Positions 1 through 8,243 are shown, numbered from the stretch's first letter. The stretch: 21,663 bases of DNA from CBDCBA01 sp965214125 (GCA_965214125.1 CBDCBA010000026.1:1-21663), one strand, 5' to 3'. Notes: generated by a model not told the origin, from the sequence alone. Made by a program: numbers and translations.

Positions 1-1252
1 GCTTCCGGTGAAGACGGGGATGTGTGTGAACGAGATTCGCGTCGGGGCCGAGTCTTCCACGCCCATCAGGCCCGCGGGGTAGATCGTGCCGCTGCCGCAG
101 CGATCGTTGATGGCGTCGACCACCCGGTCGAGCTCCGGCCGAACCGTTTTGTCGAACGGCAACGACGGGGTCGCCCCGCGCCACGGTTCAAGGCGGAGGA
201 ACGTGACGGCCAAGTGCTTGGGCACCCCGCCCAGGCGGCGGGGCCAGATGCCGAGGAACTCCTCGATGACAGCGCGCGTGCTCTGGGTCAACGTCAGATT
301 CACGTTAATTGCCCATCCCTCTTCGCGCCAGGTGTAGGAGATGTAGAAGTTAACGCGACTCGCCCCGAGGCCGAGGTAGCGAAGCCGGGCGGCCGCCTTG
401 TGGATCAGGCGGATGAACACCGCCTTCGCCCGCTCGGGCGTGCGGTTCTCCGGCGCGAGCACGTGCGAGTGGCCGACCGACGCCCGCCGACTCCTGGGCA
501 ATTCGACCTCGTCGCCGCGTAGCCAATGCCACCAGCGCTCGCCGACGACGCCGCCCCAGACCATCCGCAGCGTCGGCGCGTCGGCCTCGTAGAGACGCTG
601 GACCGTCGTGATCCCGAACCGCCGCAGACGGGCGCGACATTCCCCGGCCGATGCCGGGCAGGTCGAGCAGTTCCAGTGGCAGCAGGGCATCGGGCAGGTC
701 GTGCGGCTCGATCACGGTCAGGCCGTCCGGCTTGTGGAGGTCGGTCGCCACCTTCGCCAAGAAACGATTGGGGGCCACACCGACCGAGCAGGGAATGAAC
801 CGGCCGATGCGGTCGGCGATGCTCGCCTTCACCTCCCGTGCCAGCCGCACCGCGGCGGCCCGGTTTTGCTGGCGAAGGTCGAGCTTGCCCCACATTTCGT
901 CGATCGAGTCGACCGCCTCCACCGGCAGGCAGCAAGTCACGGCCTCAACGATCTGGTGGTGGACCTCGACGTACCGCTGCGGCCTGGCCTCCCGAATCGC
1001 GATGTGGGGGCAGATGAGTCGGGCCTCGCGGACGGGCGTTCCGGTGCGGATGCCAAGCGCCTTCGCCTCGTAGCTGGCGGCGATGCAGGCGGTCGACGGC
1101 ACGTTCACCGCCGCCACCGCCACCGGCTGGCCGCGCAGGCGGGGATCGTCCTGCTGCTCGACCGAGGCGAAGTAGCTGTTCATGTCGACGAACAGGCACC
1201 GCAACGGCAAATTGGCCCCACCCAGGAAATGCGTTCGCATGAATCCAAACAT
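1..1252 (-). CDS. Y-family (translesion) DNA polymerase, 3' end beyond window, frameshifted
   Basis: The frame shows the Y-family polymerase signature: FVDMNSYFASVEQ with metal-binding Asp23, SIDE with Asp118-Glu119, and a helix-hairpin-helix LPGIGRG stretch. These enzymes copy damaged DNA. The ATG at 1252 is chosen because TAAGGATT lies just before it, giving an AAGG site five bases upstream. Reading continues to about 632, where the frame is lost at a GGG run (630-632 on the plus strand). Removing one base restores a continuous frame from there to base 1, giving little-finger-like sequence such as RLRRFGITTVQRLYEAD and ending, at the window edge, in PTRISFTHIPVFTG. The stop codon is outside the window. 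Without the correction the product would run out of frame to about 350. It is already longer than a typical DinB, so I give no symbol; UmuC/ImpB-like is an alternative. Divergent from the Uma2 gene. Confidence 0.85.
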
Positions 1253-1332
1253 AATCCTTACATCAATCGCGGACAACCGGCGGCTCGAAGGTCGATGTTC
1301 GGCCGTGTCAAAATGGTTACAATCGCGATCGC

Positions 1333-2034
1333 ATGGCAGCCGTTCTCGAACAGCCAAAGTCGGAGTCGACAGTTGTCGACTTGAAGAGGCTTGACCAAGC
1401 CGATTTGGCGGACCTCGCCGTTGAGCTCGCCGGCCAGCCCGTGCCCGGCGTGCGGATGACGGCTCAGGAGTACCTCGACTGGGCGGTCGGGCAGGAACGC
1501 GACGCCGAACTCGTCGAAGGAAGGATCATCCTGATGCCGCCGGGCAACATCGATCACGAGACGCTGGATGAGTGGCTAGGACGTCTCTTTGGGAATCTGG
1601 TTGAGCAACGTGAGATTGGCCGCGTGCTTCGCAACATGGCCGTGCGGATGACGAGCGTCGCGACGTTTCGCGTACCCGATCTGCTGTTCATCACCAACCA
1701 AAACGTGGGCCGAATCAAGAAAACCTTTATCGACGGCCCGCCGGACCTCGCCGTGGAGATCGTCAGCCCCGACAGCTCGAACCGCGACCGACGCGAGAAA
1801 TACCACGAATACGAAGCGGCCGGCCTGCGGGAATATTGGGTGCTCGACCCGCTTTACCGCACGTTCGACCTCTACTGCCTCGTTGACGGCCACTACCAGG
1901 CCACAGCCGCCGATGGTGACGGCCGCCTCGCCTCGGTTGTGCTGCCGGGGGTCGCGCTGTCGCCGGCGGATCTGTTCGAGAACCGGCGGAAGGTTGCCGA
2001 ACTGCTGAAGCGATTTGCCGGCTCCGCAACCTGA
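1333..2034 (+). CDS. Uma2-family (DUF820) putative restriction endonuclease-fold protein
   Basis: The 233-residue protein has the Uma2/DUF820 layout. MTAQEYLDW opens the domain at residue 42, followed by ELVEGRI near 60-64, VPDLLFI with Asp116, AVEIVSPDS with Glu142, and REKYHEYEAAGLREYWVLDP with Lys156. The spaced acidic residues and lysine match the PD-(D/E)XK nuclease core assigned to this family. The substrate and cellular role of Uma2 proteins are unproven. About 40 residues precede the domain and look unstructured, so a later start is possible, but no Shine-Dalgarno site decides it. A TACAAT box at 1318-1323, ten bases before the ATG, could be a -10 element for a nearly leaderless transcript. 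The next plus-strand gene begins 23 bases after the stop, so the two may be co-transcribed. Confidence 0.85.
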   Translation: MAAVLEQPKSESTVVDLKRLDQADLADLAVELAGQPVPGVRMTAQEYLDWAVGQERDAELVEGRIILMPPGNIDHETLDEWLGRLFGNLVEQREIGRVLRNMAVRMTSVATFRVPDLLFITNQNVGRIKKTFIDGPPDLAVEIVSPDSSNRDRREKYHEYEAAGLREYWVLDPLYRTFDLYCLVDGHYQATAADGDGRLASVVLPGVALSPADLFENRRKVAELLKRFAGSAT

Positions 2035-2057
2035 CTGGCGGGCGGTAGGTTGCGACC

Positions 2058-2828
2058 GTGAACGATTCTGCTGCCGACGTGTCGACGCCCGCCGCCAACC
2101 CGCCCGGCGGGGCGGATGTCTTCGCGAGGATCAGCCACCACGCGCTGCTCGCGGGGCTGTGCCAGTTCATCCCGATCCCCTTCGCCGACGACGCCGTCGA
2201 GATGCGCGTGCGGCGGGCCATGGTGAAAAAGCTGCTCGCCGCCCGCGGCGTCGCCTACCCGCACAAGCAGGTTGAGGCGCTTTGGGAAGGGCCGCCGAGG
2301 TCGATTGCGGCGAAGGCGGGCGGGTTCGCCAAGTCGCTCGTCCTCAAGCCGCTCAAGAAGGTGCTGCGCACGGTGCTGCTGTTTCTGACCGTCCGCCGGG
2401 CGATCCTGACCGCCGCGGAGGTGCTTCTGCTCGGCCACACGGTCGACCGGCTAATCGCCGACGGTCGTCTGGGTCACGACCTTGCGCCCGAGCCGCGAAC
2501 TGCCAACGCCATCGCGGCCGAGCGGGCGGTGCGCGAGGTCATCGCCTCGCCGGAGCGGCGAGGCATCGTCAAGCTCGTGCGCGAGAGCGCCCGCTTGCTC
2601 AAGGGCATCGGCAAGGACGCGGACGCCGCCGATCGTCCCGCCGCGACGGCCGCGGTCGATGACGATGAGGCCGTCGAGCAGTCGCTCACCGCCGACGAAC
2701 GCCGTCGCCTCGACGCCGCCAGCGGCGACCTCGCGGGCAAGCTTCAGGACGACCGCGGCCGCAGCGTGCTGGCGCAGCTCGACGCCCAGGTCGATCGGCG
2801 GATGCGGGAGCAGACGTCAGGCGTCTAG
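2058..2828 (+). CDS. conserved-looking protein of unknown function
   Basis: A 256-residue protein starting at GTG (2058). I do not recognise the family. Residues about 20-55 contain a compact motif, LLAGLCQFIPIPFADDAVEMRV in two parts: a hydrophobic stretch with a Pro-Ile-Pro turn, then acidic residues. This recalls membrane-associated domains such as DUF697, but the match is too weak to name. A hydrophobic segment follows at about 103-126 (VLRTVLLFLTVRRAILTAAE), possibly one or two membrane-associated helices. The C-terminal third is rich in Asp, Ala and Arg and probably helical and soluble. It follows the Uma2 gene by 23 bases, and its last 12 bases overlap the 3' end of lpxB on the other strand. 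Codon use matches its neighbours, so I judge it a real gene. Confidence 0.65.
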   Translation: MNDSAADVSTPAANPPGGADVFARISHHALLAGLCQFIPIPFADDAVEMRVRRAMVKKLLAARGVAYPHKQVEALWEGPPRSIAAKAGGFAKSLVLKPLKKVLRTVLLFLTVRRAILTAAEVLLLGHTVDRLIADGRLGHDLAPEPRTANAIAAERAVREVIASPERRGIVKLVRESARLLKGIGKDADAADRPAATAAVDDDEAVEQSLTADERRRLDAASGDLAGKLQDDRGRSVLAQLDAQVDRRMREQTSGV

Positions 2829-3974
2829 CAGTTCGAGCGCGATCTTCGCCGCGTTCATGCCGGCGCCGCGGTGGCGGAGGGGATCAACGATGGCCGCCAG
2901 CTCGCCGCGCTTGGTGGCCAGGGCCGTTGGGTCGCGCAGCATCGACAGGGCGGCGTCGGCGACGGGCGCGGGCTCGCCGAACCATGGGATAAACTCCGGC
3001 ACCACGTGGCGACGCTCGGGGTGGAGCAGGTTCACCAAGCCGTACGTGCGCGTCTTGACGATGTGCCGGCCCAGCGCGTGCCAGAGAAACCGGCCGGCGC
3101 GGTAGACGATCACCATCGGCACGCCGTGCGCCGCCGTGTGCAGCGTGGCGGTGCCGCTGACGGTCACGGCAAAATCCGCGTCGGCCATGATGCGGTCGAA
3201 GCCATCGAGGTCGACTGCCACGCGTTCGCCCACGGCCTCGCGAACCAAGGCGTCGGTCGTCGAAACCGTCGGCGTCGAGAAGCGTGCGCCCGGCAGGGCG
3301 GCCTCGATCCGGTCGATCACCGCCGTCAACGCTGGCAGGTGCGCCTTGGCCGTTCCCAACCGGCTGCCGAAGTTGACCGCGACGTGCAGGCCGTCGCGCG
3401 CCTCACGCGGCTCGCGCCGCTGCGGATCGGGCAGGTGATCGAACAGCGGGTGGCCGACGAACGTCGCGTTGACGCCGCGGTCGTGCAGCCACTGTTCCTC
3501 GAACGGCAGGATGCACGCCAGGCGGTCGATGAGCCGGGCCATCTTGACGGTTCGCCCCTCGCGACTGGCCCAGACCTGCGGCGAGATGTAGTACATCGTG
3601 CGGCAGCCGAACTGCCGCGCGAGCTTCAGGACGTGCTTGTGCAGCGTCCAGGAATCACAGCAGATCACGAGCTTCGGCGGGCCCTGTTCACGCCAGCGCC
3701 GCTTGAGTTGCCGGAGCATCGACCAGACCTCCGCCGCCCGGCCGAACGCGGCCAGGCCGAAGGTGGCTTTCGTCACCGTGTCGAACAAGAGGGTCGCCCC
3801 GGCATCGCGTAGGTGCTGCCCGCCCGCCGCCTCGACCTTCAACTCCGGGCATTGGTCGAGCAGCGCGCGCACGAGGCCGCCGGCGTGCATGTCGCCGCTG
3901 GTCTCGGCGCAACTGATGAAAACGTCGGCGGCACTCAAGGAATCTCCATCATTCGGCACTCGATGGCGGATCAT
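2817..3974 (-). CDS. lpxB: lipid-A-disaccharide synthase, divergent (LpxB family)
   Basis: LpxB joins UDP-2,3-diacylglucosamine and lipid X at the inner membrane during lipid A synthesis. The 385-residue product matches the family in length and motif order: AETSGD (residues 23-28, usually GEPSGD), CCDS with Asp107, ISPQVWA (130-136), LPFE (156-159), FVGHPL (172-177), GSR (203-205), SGTATLH (273-279, usually SGTATLE), VKT (307-309) and NLL (315-317). Several substitutions are unusual and suggest a lineage-specific variant. The ATG at 3974 overlaps the upstream cysteine-cluster gene by 26 bases. A TTG at 3938, five bases after GGAG and just before the first beta strand, is an attractive alternative start that removes the overlap. 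The gene probably forms a two-gene unit with the upstream gene. The family call is firm; the exact substrate is less so. Confidence 0.87.
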   Translation of the reverse strand: MIRHRVPNDGDSLSAADVFISCAETSGDMHAGGLVRALLDQCPELKVEAAGGQHLRDAGATLLFDTVTKATFGLAAFGRAAEVWSMLRQLKRRWREQGPPKLVICCDSWTLHKHVLKLARQFGCRTMYYISPQVWASREGRTVKMARLIDRLACILPFEEQWLHDRGVNATFVGHPLFDHLPDPQRREPREARDGLHVAVNFGSRLGTAKAHLPALTAVIDRIEAALPGARFSTPTVSTTDALVREAVGERVAVDLDGFDRIMADADFAVTVSGTATLHTAAHGVPMVIVYRAGRFLWHALGRHIVKTRTYGLVNLLHPERRHVVPEFIPWFGEPAPVADAALSMLRDPTALATKRGELAAIVDPLRHRGAGMNAAKIALELLDA

Positions 3975-4500
3975 CGGGCCAGACCTTCGCGTCGCGATTG
4001 GCCTCGATCTCCTTCACGCCGTAGAGCTTGCCGTTGGGACTGTCGAGGCCGGGGCAGGTCGATTTGCTGTGCCGCCAGGCGTCGCGGCTTTCGAGCAGGC
4101 CGTGCCAAAACGGCCAAGTGCGGCATTGCAGCGGGCGGTGCTCGTAGACGCTGCACCCGCGGCGGCGAACCTGCTTCGAGTCGCCGGGCAACGGCTTGAG
4201 GAAGACGCAGTCGTAGTTCCCGCCGGCGCGGCGTTGCTCGGTCAGGCTCTGCCGGTGGCCGACCTGGCGGATGTACTGCTTGCGAAACGCTTCCTCCTCC
4301 ATCGACAGGCCGGCCGCGAGTTGGGCAATTTCGGCGTCAGTCACCCAAACGTAGCCGGGCGGGCCGGTGCAGCAGTTGCCGCAGACCGTGCAGCGGAAGC
4401 GCAAGCCATCCTTGTACCAAGGCTCCTCGGCCACCGGCAGCGACTGGCCCTTGCGACGGCGCGGCTTGTCGGGCGTCATGTCAACCTGGTCGGGCGTCAT
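3949..4500 (-). CDS. YkgJ-family cysteine-cluster protein
   Basis: The 183-residue protein carries the CxxCxxCC cluster FRCTVCGNCCTGPPG (Cys37, Cys40, Cys43, Cys44) and further cysteines at 98, 116, 126 and 149, including CSVYEHRPLQCRTWPFW. This is the hallmark of the YkgJ/UPF0153 family (zinc- or iron-chelating domain), whose biochemical role is not established. The first ATG (4500) lies in a 21-base duplication that repeats MTPDxVD, so a second in-frame ATG occurs at 4479. The latter has AGGT six bases upstream and is a reasonable alternative. The reading frame stays open further upstream, but that part lacks conserved features and runs antisense into the hydrolase gene, so I exclude it. 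The 3' end overlaps the start of lpxB. Divergent from the hydrolase gene. Confidence 0.85.
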   Translation of the reverse strand: MTPDQVDMTPDKPRRRKGQSLPVAEEPWYKDGLRFRCTVCGNCCTGPPGYVWVTDAEIAQLAAGLSMEEEAFRKQYIRQVGHRQSLTEQRRAGGNYDCVFLKPLPGDSKQVRRRGCSVYEHRPLQCRTWPFWHGLLESRDAWRHSKSTCPGLDSPNGKLYGVKEIEANRDAKVWPDDPPSSAE

Positions 4501-4503
4501 GTC
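4468..4503. repeat. 15-base direct duplication with 21-base period over the start of the YkgJ gene
   Basis: GTCGGGCGTCATGTC occurs at 4468-4482 and again at 4489-4503, separated by AACCTG. The 21-base period keeps the frame, so the encoded protein begins with two copies of a seven-residue unit and has two possible ATG starts. Confidence 0.8.
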
Positions 4504-4575
4504 GACGACGACCTCTGCGCTGCTCTGGTTCTCCGGGCGGCGGGGCACGATCCACGCTAGGGCCGGCGTCGTAGG

Positions 4576-6102
4576 ATGCCCGTGATGCGATTTGCGTTGT
4601 TGTGCCGGGCCGGATTGTTCGCGCTCCTCTGGCTGCTCGCGGCCGCGCCGTTGGCGGGGGCGGGGGTGGCCGAGTCGTTCGCGGTGGCGCGGCGCACCGA
4701 CGCGGCCCTGAGCTACGTCTCCCTCGAGCGCGCGATGGCCGAGCAGACCATTCCGGCGGCGCAGCGCGACCAACTCAATCGCCGCTTCGACTACCTCGCC
4801 CGCCAGATGTTTCGCCGCAACTGGGAGCGGGCCGTGCGCGATCTCGACGCCGCGACCGACGCGATCCTGCCCGCCGCCGAGCGCGCGCCGAGCCAGCGGG
4901 CGGCGCGGGCCACGCAGGCGCGGGTCGAGCCGGAAATCGCCGTCGCGGGTGAGGTCGAGACCGTCGCGTTCCATCTCGCGCCGCTGTACCAGGTCGAGCG
5001 CCGCCCGGACCGGCTGAGGGTGCGCGTTGCGAAGGAGGCGGGCGACGTGGTGTTCCGCGAGCGGTTCCGCACCGCGGGAGATCGAGTCGTTTGGCGGCCC
5101 GATGCCGATTTGCCGGCGGGCCGGTACGAAGTGCAGATCGGCGGGCACGGCGACGGCTCATACTGGCGGCGCGGCTACGTCACGATTCTGCCGCAGTCGC
5201 CCGCGGCGTTGCGGACGTCACTGGAACAACGGCTCGAGGCCGCCGTCGCGACGATGCCGCCCGACCGCGAGGATCTCCGCCGCTCGGCCCTGGCCCTCTC
5301 GTCACGCCTGGGCCTGCTCGACGGCACCTCGCCCGCAGTCAGCATGACCTCCACCCTGACCAACCTGGCGGCGCTCAGCGAGGAACTGCCCCAAAGCGTC
5401 GCGGCCCTGGAACACGGCGACGACCCGTACGCCAACCGGCCCGGCGACTACTGGCGGACAATCGACCTTGGTCCGCCGCTGCCGCTGACGATCCCGTCGC
5501 GCATCTACGCGCCCGCCGACGCCCTCGCGATGGCCGCGCGGGATGGCGTGCGGCTGCCGCTGGTAATCGCCCTGCACGGTGCCGGCGGCGACGAGAACCT
5601 GTTCATGGAGGGGTACGGCGTCGGGCTGGTCAAGCGCCTGGCGGACGAGCACGGGTTCATCGTGCTCAGCCCGCAGACCTACCCGGTCCTTGCCGACGCC
5701 CGGTCGCTCGGGCTGCTCGTCGACACGATGGCCGACCTCTACCCGATCGACCTCGACCGCGTCTACGCCGTCGGCCACTCGCTCGGGGCGATCACCGCCG
5801 CCGGCTGGACCGCACACGGCGGCGATTATCTGGCCGCCGTCGGGCTGCTCGCGGGCGGGGGCGAGTCCGTCGGCAACCCCAACCGCGTCGCCACTTTCGT
5901 CGCCGCGGCGGAGTACGACCGCATCTTCCGCGAGGCGCGCCTGCGCGGCCTGGCCGAGTCGGCGGCGCGATCGGGGGCGAAGTCGGTTTTCCGCGTCTAC
6001 GAGGACCAGAGCCACGCCAGCATGGTCCCCGCCGCGCTGCCCGACGCGATCGCGTGGATGCTCGAGCAACGCCGATCCGGCGACGCCGCGGATGCCGAAT
6101 AA
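4576..6102 (+). CDS. secreted alpha/beta hydrolase (esterase / PHB depolymerase-like)
   Basis: A 508-residue exported protein. Residues 1-30 form a signal peptide (MPVMRFALLCRAG, then a Leu/Ala core ending AGA). Residues about 35-300 hold a helical part and a beta-rich part not assigned to a family. The C-terminal half is a serine hydrolase domain: oxyanion-type motif HGAGGDE (334-340), nucleophile elbow GHSLG with Ser402, a likely acid Asp448 in AAEYD, and catalytic His480 in DQSH. The order fits feruloyl esterase or polyhydroxybutyrate depolymerase-like proteins with N-terminal extensions. The substrate cannot be read from sequence. ATG 4576 and ATG 4585 are both possible; TAGG lies ten bases before 4585, which favours the shorter form. 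The catalase gene starts 38 bases downstream with no terminator visible, so co-transcription is possible. Confidence 0.83.
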   Translation: MPVMRFALLCRAGLFALLWLLAAAPLAGAGVAESFAVARRTDAALSYVSLERAMAEQTIPAAQRDQLNRRFDYLARQMFRRNWERAVRDLDAATDAILPAAERAPSQRAARATQARVEPEIAVAGEVETVAFHLAPLYQVERRPDRLRVRVAKEAGDVVFRERFRTAGDRVVWRPDADLPAGRYEVQIGGHGDGSYWRRGYVTILPQSPAALRTSLEQRLEAAVATMPPDREDLRRSALALSSRLGLLDGTSPAVSMTSTLTNLAALSEELPQSVAALEHGDDPYANRPGDYWRTIDLGPPLPLTIPSRIYAPADALAMAARDGVRLPLVIALHGAGGDENLFMEGYGVGLVKRLADEHGFIVLSPQTYPVLADARSLGLLVDTMADLYPIDLDRVYAVGHSLGAITAAGWTAHGGDYLAAVGLLAGGGESVGNPNRVATFVAAAEYDRIFREARLRGLAESAARSGAKSVFRVYEDQSHASMVPAALPDAIAWMLEQRRSGDAADAE

Positions 6103-6140
6103 CCCGCACGGCTCGCTCGTTTCGCACCTAAGCTCGGTGC

Positions 6141-7700
6141 ATGCCCGACTCCAACAACCACGGTGCCACCACCCCCGGCAAGAACGGCCAGTACGGCGAC
6201 GACGCCCGCTCGACCGTCGACGAGACCAATGCCCCCAACCGGCTGACCACCGACGCCGGCTGCCCGATCGCCGACAACCAGAACACGCTCACCGCCGGCC
6301 CGCGCGGGCCCGCCATGCTCCAGGACGTGGCCCTGCTTGAGCAGATCCAGCACTTCAATCGCGAGCGCATCCCCGAGCGCGTCGTCCACGCCAAGGGCAG
6401 CGGGGCGTACGGCACGCTGACCGTCACGCACGACATCAGCAAGTACACCAAGGCCAAGCTGTTCAGCGAGGTCGGCAAGCAGACGGAGATGGTCGTACGC
6501 TTCAGCACCGTCGCCGGCGAGCGCGGCGCGGCCGACGGGGAGCGCGACGTGCGCGGCTTCTCGATGAAGTTCTACACCGAGGAGGGCAACTGGGACCTTG
6601 TCGGCAACAACACGCCCGTCTTCTTCGTGCGCGACCCGTACAAGTTCCAGATGTTCATCCGCTCGCAGAAGCGGCACCCGAAAACGAACCTGCGCGACAA
6701 CGACATGCAGTGGGACTTTTGGTCCCTTTGCCCCGAAAGCATGCACCAGGTGCTGATCCTCATGAGCGATCGCGGCCTGCCCAAGAGCTACCGCCACATG
6801 AACGGCTACGGCAGCCACACGTTCAGCCTTATCAACGCCGACGGCGAGCGGTTTTGGTGCAAGTTCCACTTCAAGACGCAGCAGGGCAACGTGACCATGA
6901 CCGCCGAGGAGTCGGCGAAGCTCATCGCCGAGGATCGCGAGTCGTCGCAGCGCGATCTTTTTGAGAGCATCGAGAAGGGCGACTTCCCGAAGTGGGACAT
7001 GTTCATCCAGGTCATGACTGACGAGCAGGCGAAGGCGTGTGAGTTCAACCCGTTCGACCTCACGAAAGTCTGGCCGCACGGCGACTACCCGCTCATCGAG
7101 GTCGGCACCTTCGAGCTGAACAAGAACGCCGAGAACTACTTTGCCGAGATCGAGCAGTCGGCCTTCAACCCGAGCAACATCGTTCCCGGCATCAGCTTCA
7201 GCCCGGACAAGATGCTCCAGGCCCGGCTGATGAGCTACCAGGACGCCCACCAGTACCGCATCGGCACGAACTACCAGCAGTTGCCGGTCAACAAGGCCCG
7301 CTGCCCGGTGATGAACTACCAACGCGACGGCCAGATGAGCACCGGCTTCGGCGGCAGCATTCCCGGCTACTACCCCAACTCGCTCGAGAACGCCCCCAAG
7401 GAGCAGCCCGAGTACAAGGAGCCGGCCTGGGAGTTGGGCGATACGACGGTCGACCGCTTCGACCACAACGCCGACAGCGGCAACGAGAACTACAAGCAGG
7501 CCGGGGAGCTCTGGAACCTCTTCCACGAGGACCAGAAGCAGCGCACGGTCGAGGCCTACACCGGCGGCTTGGGCGACTGCCGCCGCGAGGTGCAGATGCG
7601 GGCGTTGTGCCACCTGTTCCAGGTCAGCCCCGAACTCGGAGGCCGCATCGCGGAGAAGCTGGGCGTCGAGGTGCCTGACGACGCGATGGCGGCGCGGTAA
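6141..7700 (+). CDS. katA: monofunctional heme catalase
   Basis: The 519-residue protein is a full-length small-subunit heme catalase, converting hydrogen peroxide to water and oxygen. Seen directly are the distal histidine motif ERVVHAKGSGAYG (His83), the distal asparagine in VGNNTP (Asn156) and the proximal heme-ligand motif RLMSYQDAHQYRIG (Tyr366). Spacing between the three residues matches well-known family members. No signal peptide is present, so the enzyme is cytoplasmic. The first 50 residues contain a Cys (GCPIADNQ) but are otherwise the usual entry to LTAGPRGP. No clear Shine-Dalgarno site precedes the ATG. A G10 run begins four bases after the stop and is followed by a long imperfect hairpin repeat that may act as the 3' boundary. 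The katA symbol reflects the family; the exact clade is not determined. Confidence 0.96.
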   Translation: MPDSNNHGATTPGKNGQYGDDARSTVDETNAPNRLTTDAGCPIADNQNTLTAGPRGPAMLQDVALLEQIQHFNRERIPERVVHAKGSGAYGTLTVTHDISKYTKAKLFSEVGKQTEMVVRFSTVAGERGAADGERDVRGFSMKFYTEEGNWDLVGNNTPVFFVRDPYKFQMFIRSQKRHPKTNLRDNDMQWDFWSLCPESMHQVLILMSDRGLPKSYRHMNGYGSHTFSLINADGERFWCKFHFKTQQGNVTMTAEESAKLIAEDRESSQRDLFESIEKGDFPKWDMFIQVMTDEQAKACEFNPFDLTKVWPHGDYPLIEVGTFELNKNAENYFAEIEQSAFNPSNIVPGISFSPDKMLQARLMSYQDAHQYRIGTNYQQLPVNKARCPVMNYQRDGQMSTGFGGSIPGYYPNSLENAPKEQPEYKEPAWELGDTTVDRFDHNADSGNENYKQAGELWNLFHEDQKQRTVEAYTGGLGDCRREVQMRALCHLFQVSPELGGRIAEKLGVEVPDDAMAAR

Positions 7701-7703
7701 GAC

Positions 7704-7713
7704 GGGGGGGGGG
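7704..7713. repeat. G10 homopolymer just after the catalase stop
   Basis: Ten consecutive G residues on the plus strand. Such runs are prone to slippage in replication and in sequencing. Similar 10-11 base G/C runs occur at 8437-8446 and 9651-9661. Confidence 0.85.
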
Positions 7714-7721
7714 CGGATCAG

Positions 7722-7860
7722 AGATCGCAAAGGCGCAAAGAGGCAAAGAGAGAGCAAAGGCAGAAGAGAACGTGAGGGAGGTAGAGGTTTGCCGATTCGC
7801 AAGCCTCTACCTCCCTCTGGTCTTTGCCTCTCTCTTTGCCCCTTTGCGCCTTTTCGATCT
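7722..7860. repeat. long imperfect inverted repeat (GCAAAG-type intergenic element)
   Basis: The left arm, from AGATCGCAAAGGCGCAAAG at 7722, is matched by the reverse complement of the right arm ending at 7860, which reads AGATCGAAAAGGCGCAAAG. The similarity extends through an AAAGAGAGA section to the inner GGGAGGTAGAGG / CCTCTACCTCCC pairs around 7776-7820. The arms are about 60 bases with a few mismatches and small gaps; the left arm is longer by several bases. It contains no reading frame of its own. It lies between the convergent catalase and PilZ genes, where it may end transcription from both sides. It looks like a dispersed palindromic repeat or MITE-like element, but copy number cannot be seen here. 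Confidence 0.8.
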
Positions 7861-7883
7861 CCGGCTCCGGCTCAATTACGCGA

Positions 7884-8243
7884 TCAGTAGAACTCCCCGC
7901 CGAGGTCGAAGCGGCCGTCGTCGCGGGGGCGGCAGGCGACGATCTGGACGCGCGTGCTCAGGCGCAGCGCGCCGCGGTGGATCAGCACCCAGCAACGGTC
8001 GCCGACCGTCGAGGCCGAGTCGCTGATCAGGCCCACGCCGTGGAGCGAGAGGTCGCGTACGAAGACTTTGCGGCCCGACGAGTTGGAGCCCGAGCGGCCC
8101 GCGTTGCTGGCGCCGCTCATCCACCCCTCGACCATCTGCGGCACGCGCTCGCTGCGCCGGCGGTCGTCGCCGACCACGGCGGGCAGGGCGGGAACGGCCG
8201 ACGGCAGAGGGGCAGTGGGGGCGGTGGGCATCACCTTCCACAT
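7884..8243 (-). CDS. PilZ-domain protein (putative cyclic-di-GMP receptor)
   Basis: A 119-residue protein. It has the two short PilZ signatures in the right order: DRRRSER (residues 27-33, RxxxR type) and VRDLSLHGVGL (62-72, D/NxSxxG type), followed by a beta-rich end V-IHRG-STRVQIVACR-DGRFDLGGEFY. PilZ domains bind cyclic-di-GMP through these arginines and the DxSxxG loop. About 25 Ala/Pro-rich residues precede the domain and no membrane segment is seen. Start choice is uncertain: ATG 8243 and ATG 8231 are both in frame and neither has a well-spaced ribosome site. It is downstream of the prepilin-like gene but separated by 226 bases containing two hairpins, so it probably has its own promoter. 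Ligand binding is inferred from motifs only. Confidence 0.78.
   Translation of the reverse strand: MWKVMPTAPTAPLPSAVPALPAVVGDDRRRSERVPQMVEGWMSGASNAGRSGSNSSGRKVFVRDLSLHGVGLISDSASTVGDRCWVLIHRGALRLSTRVQIVACRPRDDGRFDLGGEFY

Noticed and set aside
4501..5148. Upstream extension of the YkgJ-type reading frame
   Set aside because: The frame is open but runs antisense through the start of the hydrolase gene and has no conserved residues.
5997..7802. A 600-codon open frame antisense to the catalase gene
   Set aside because: The catalase on the opposite strand has all catalytic residues and family length. The antisense product is a Leu/Val/Arg-rich shadow.
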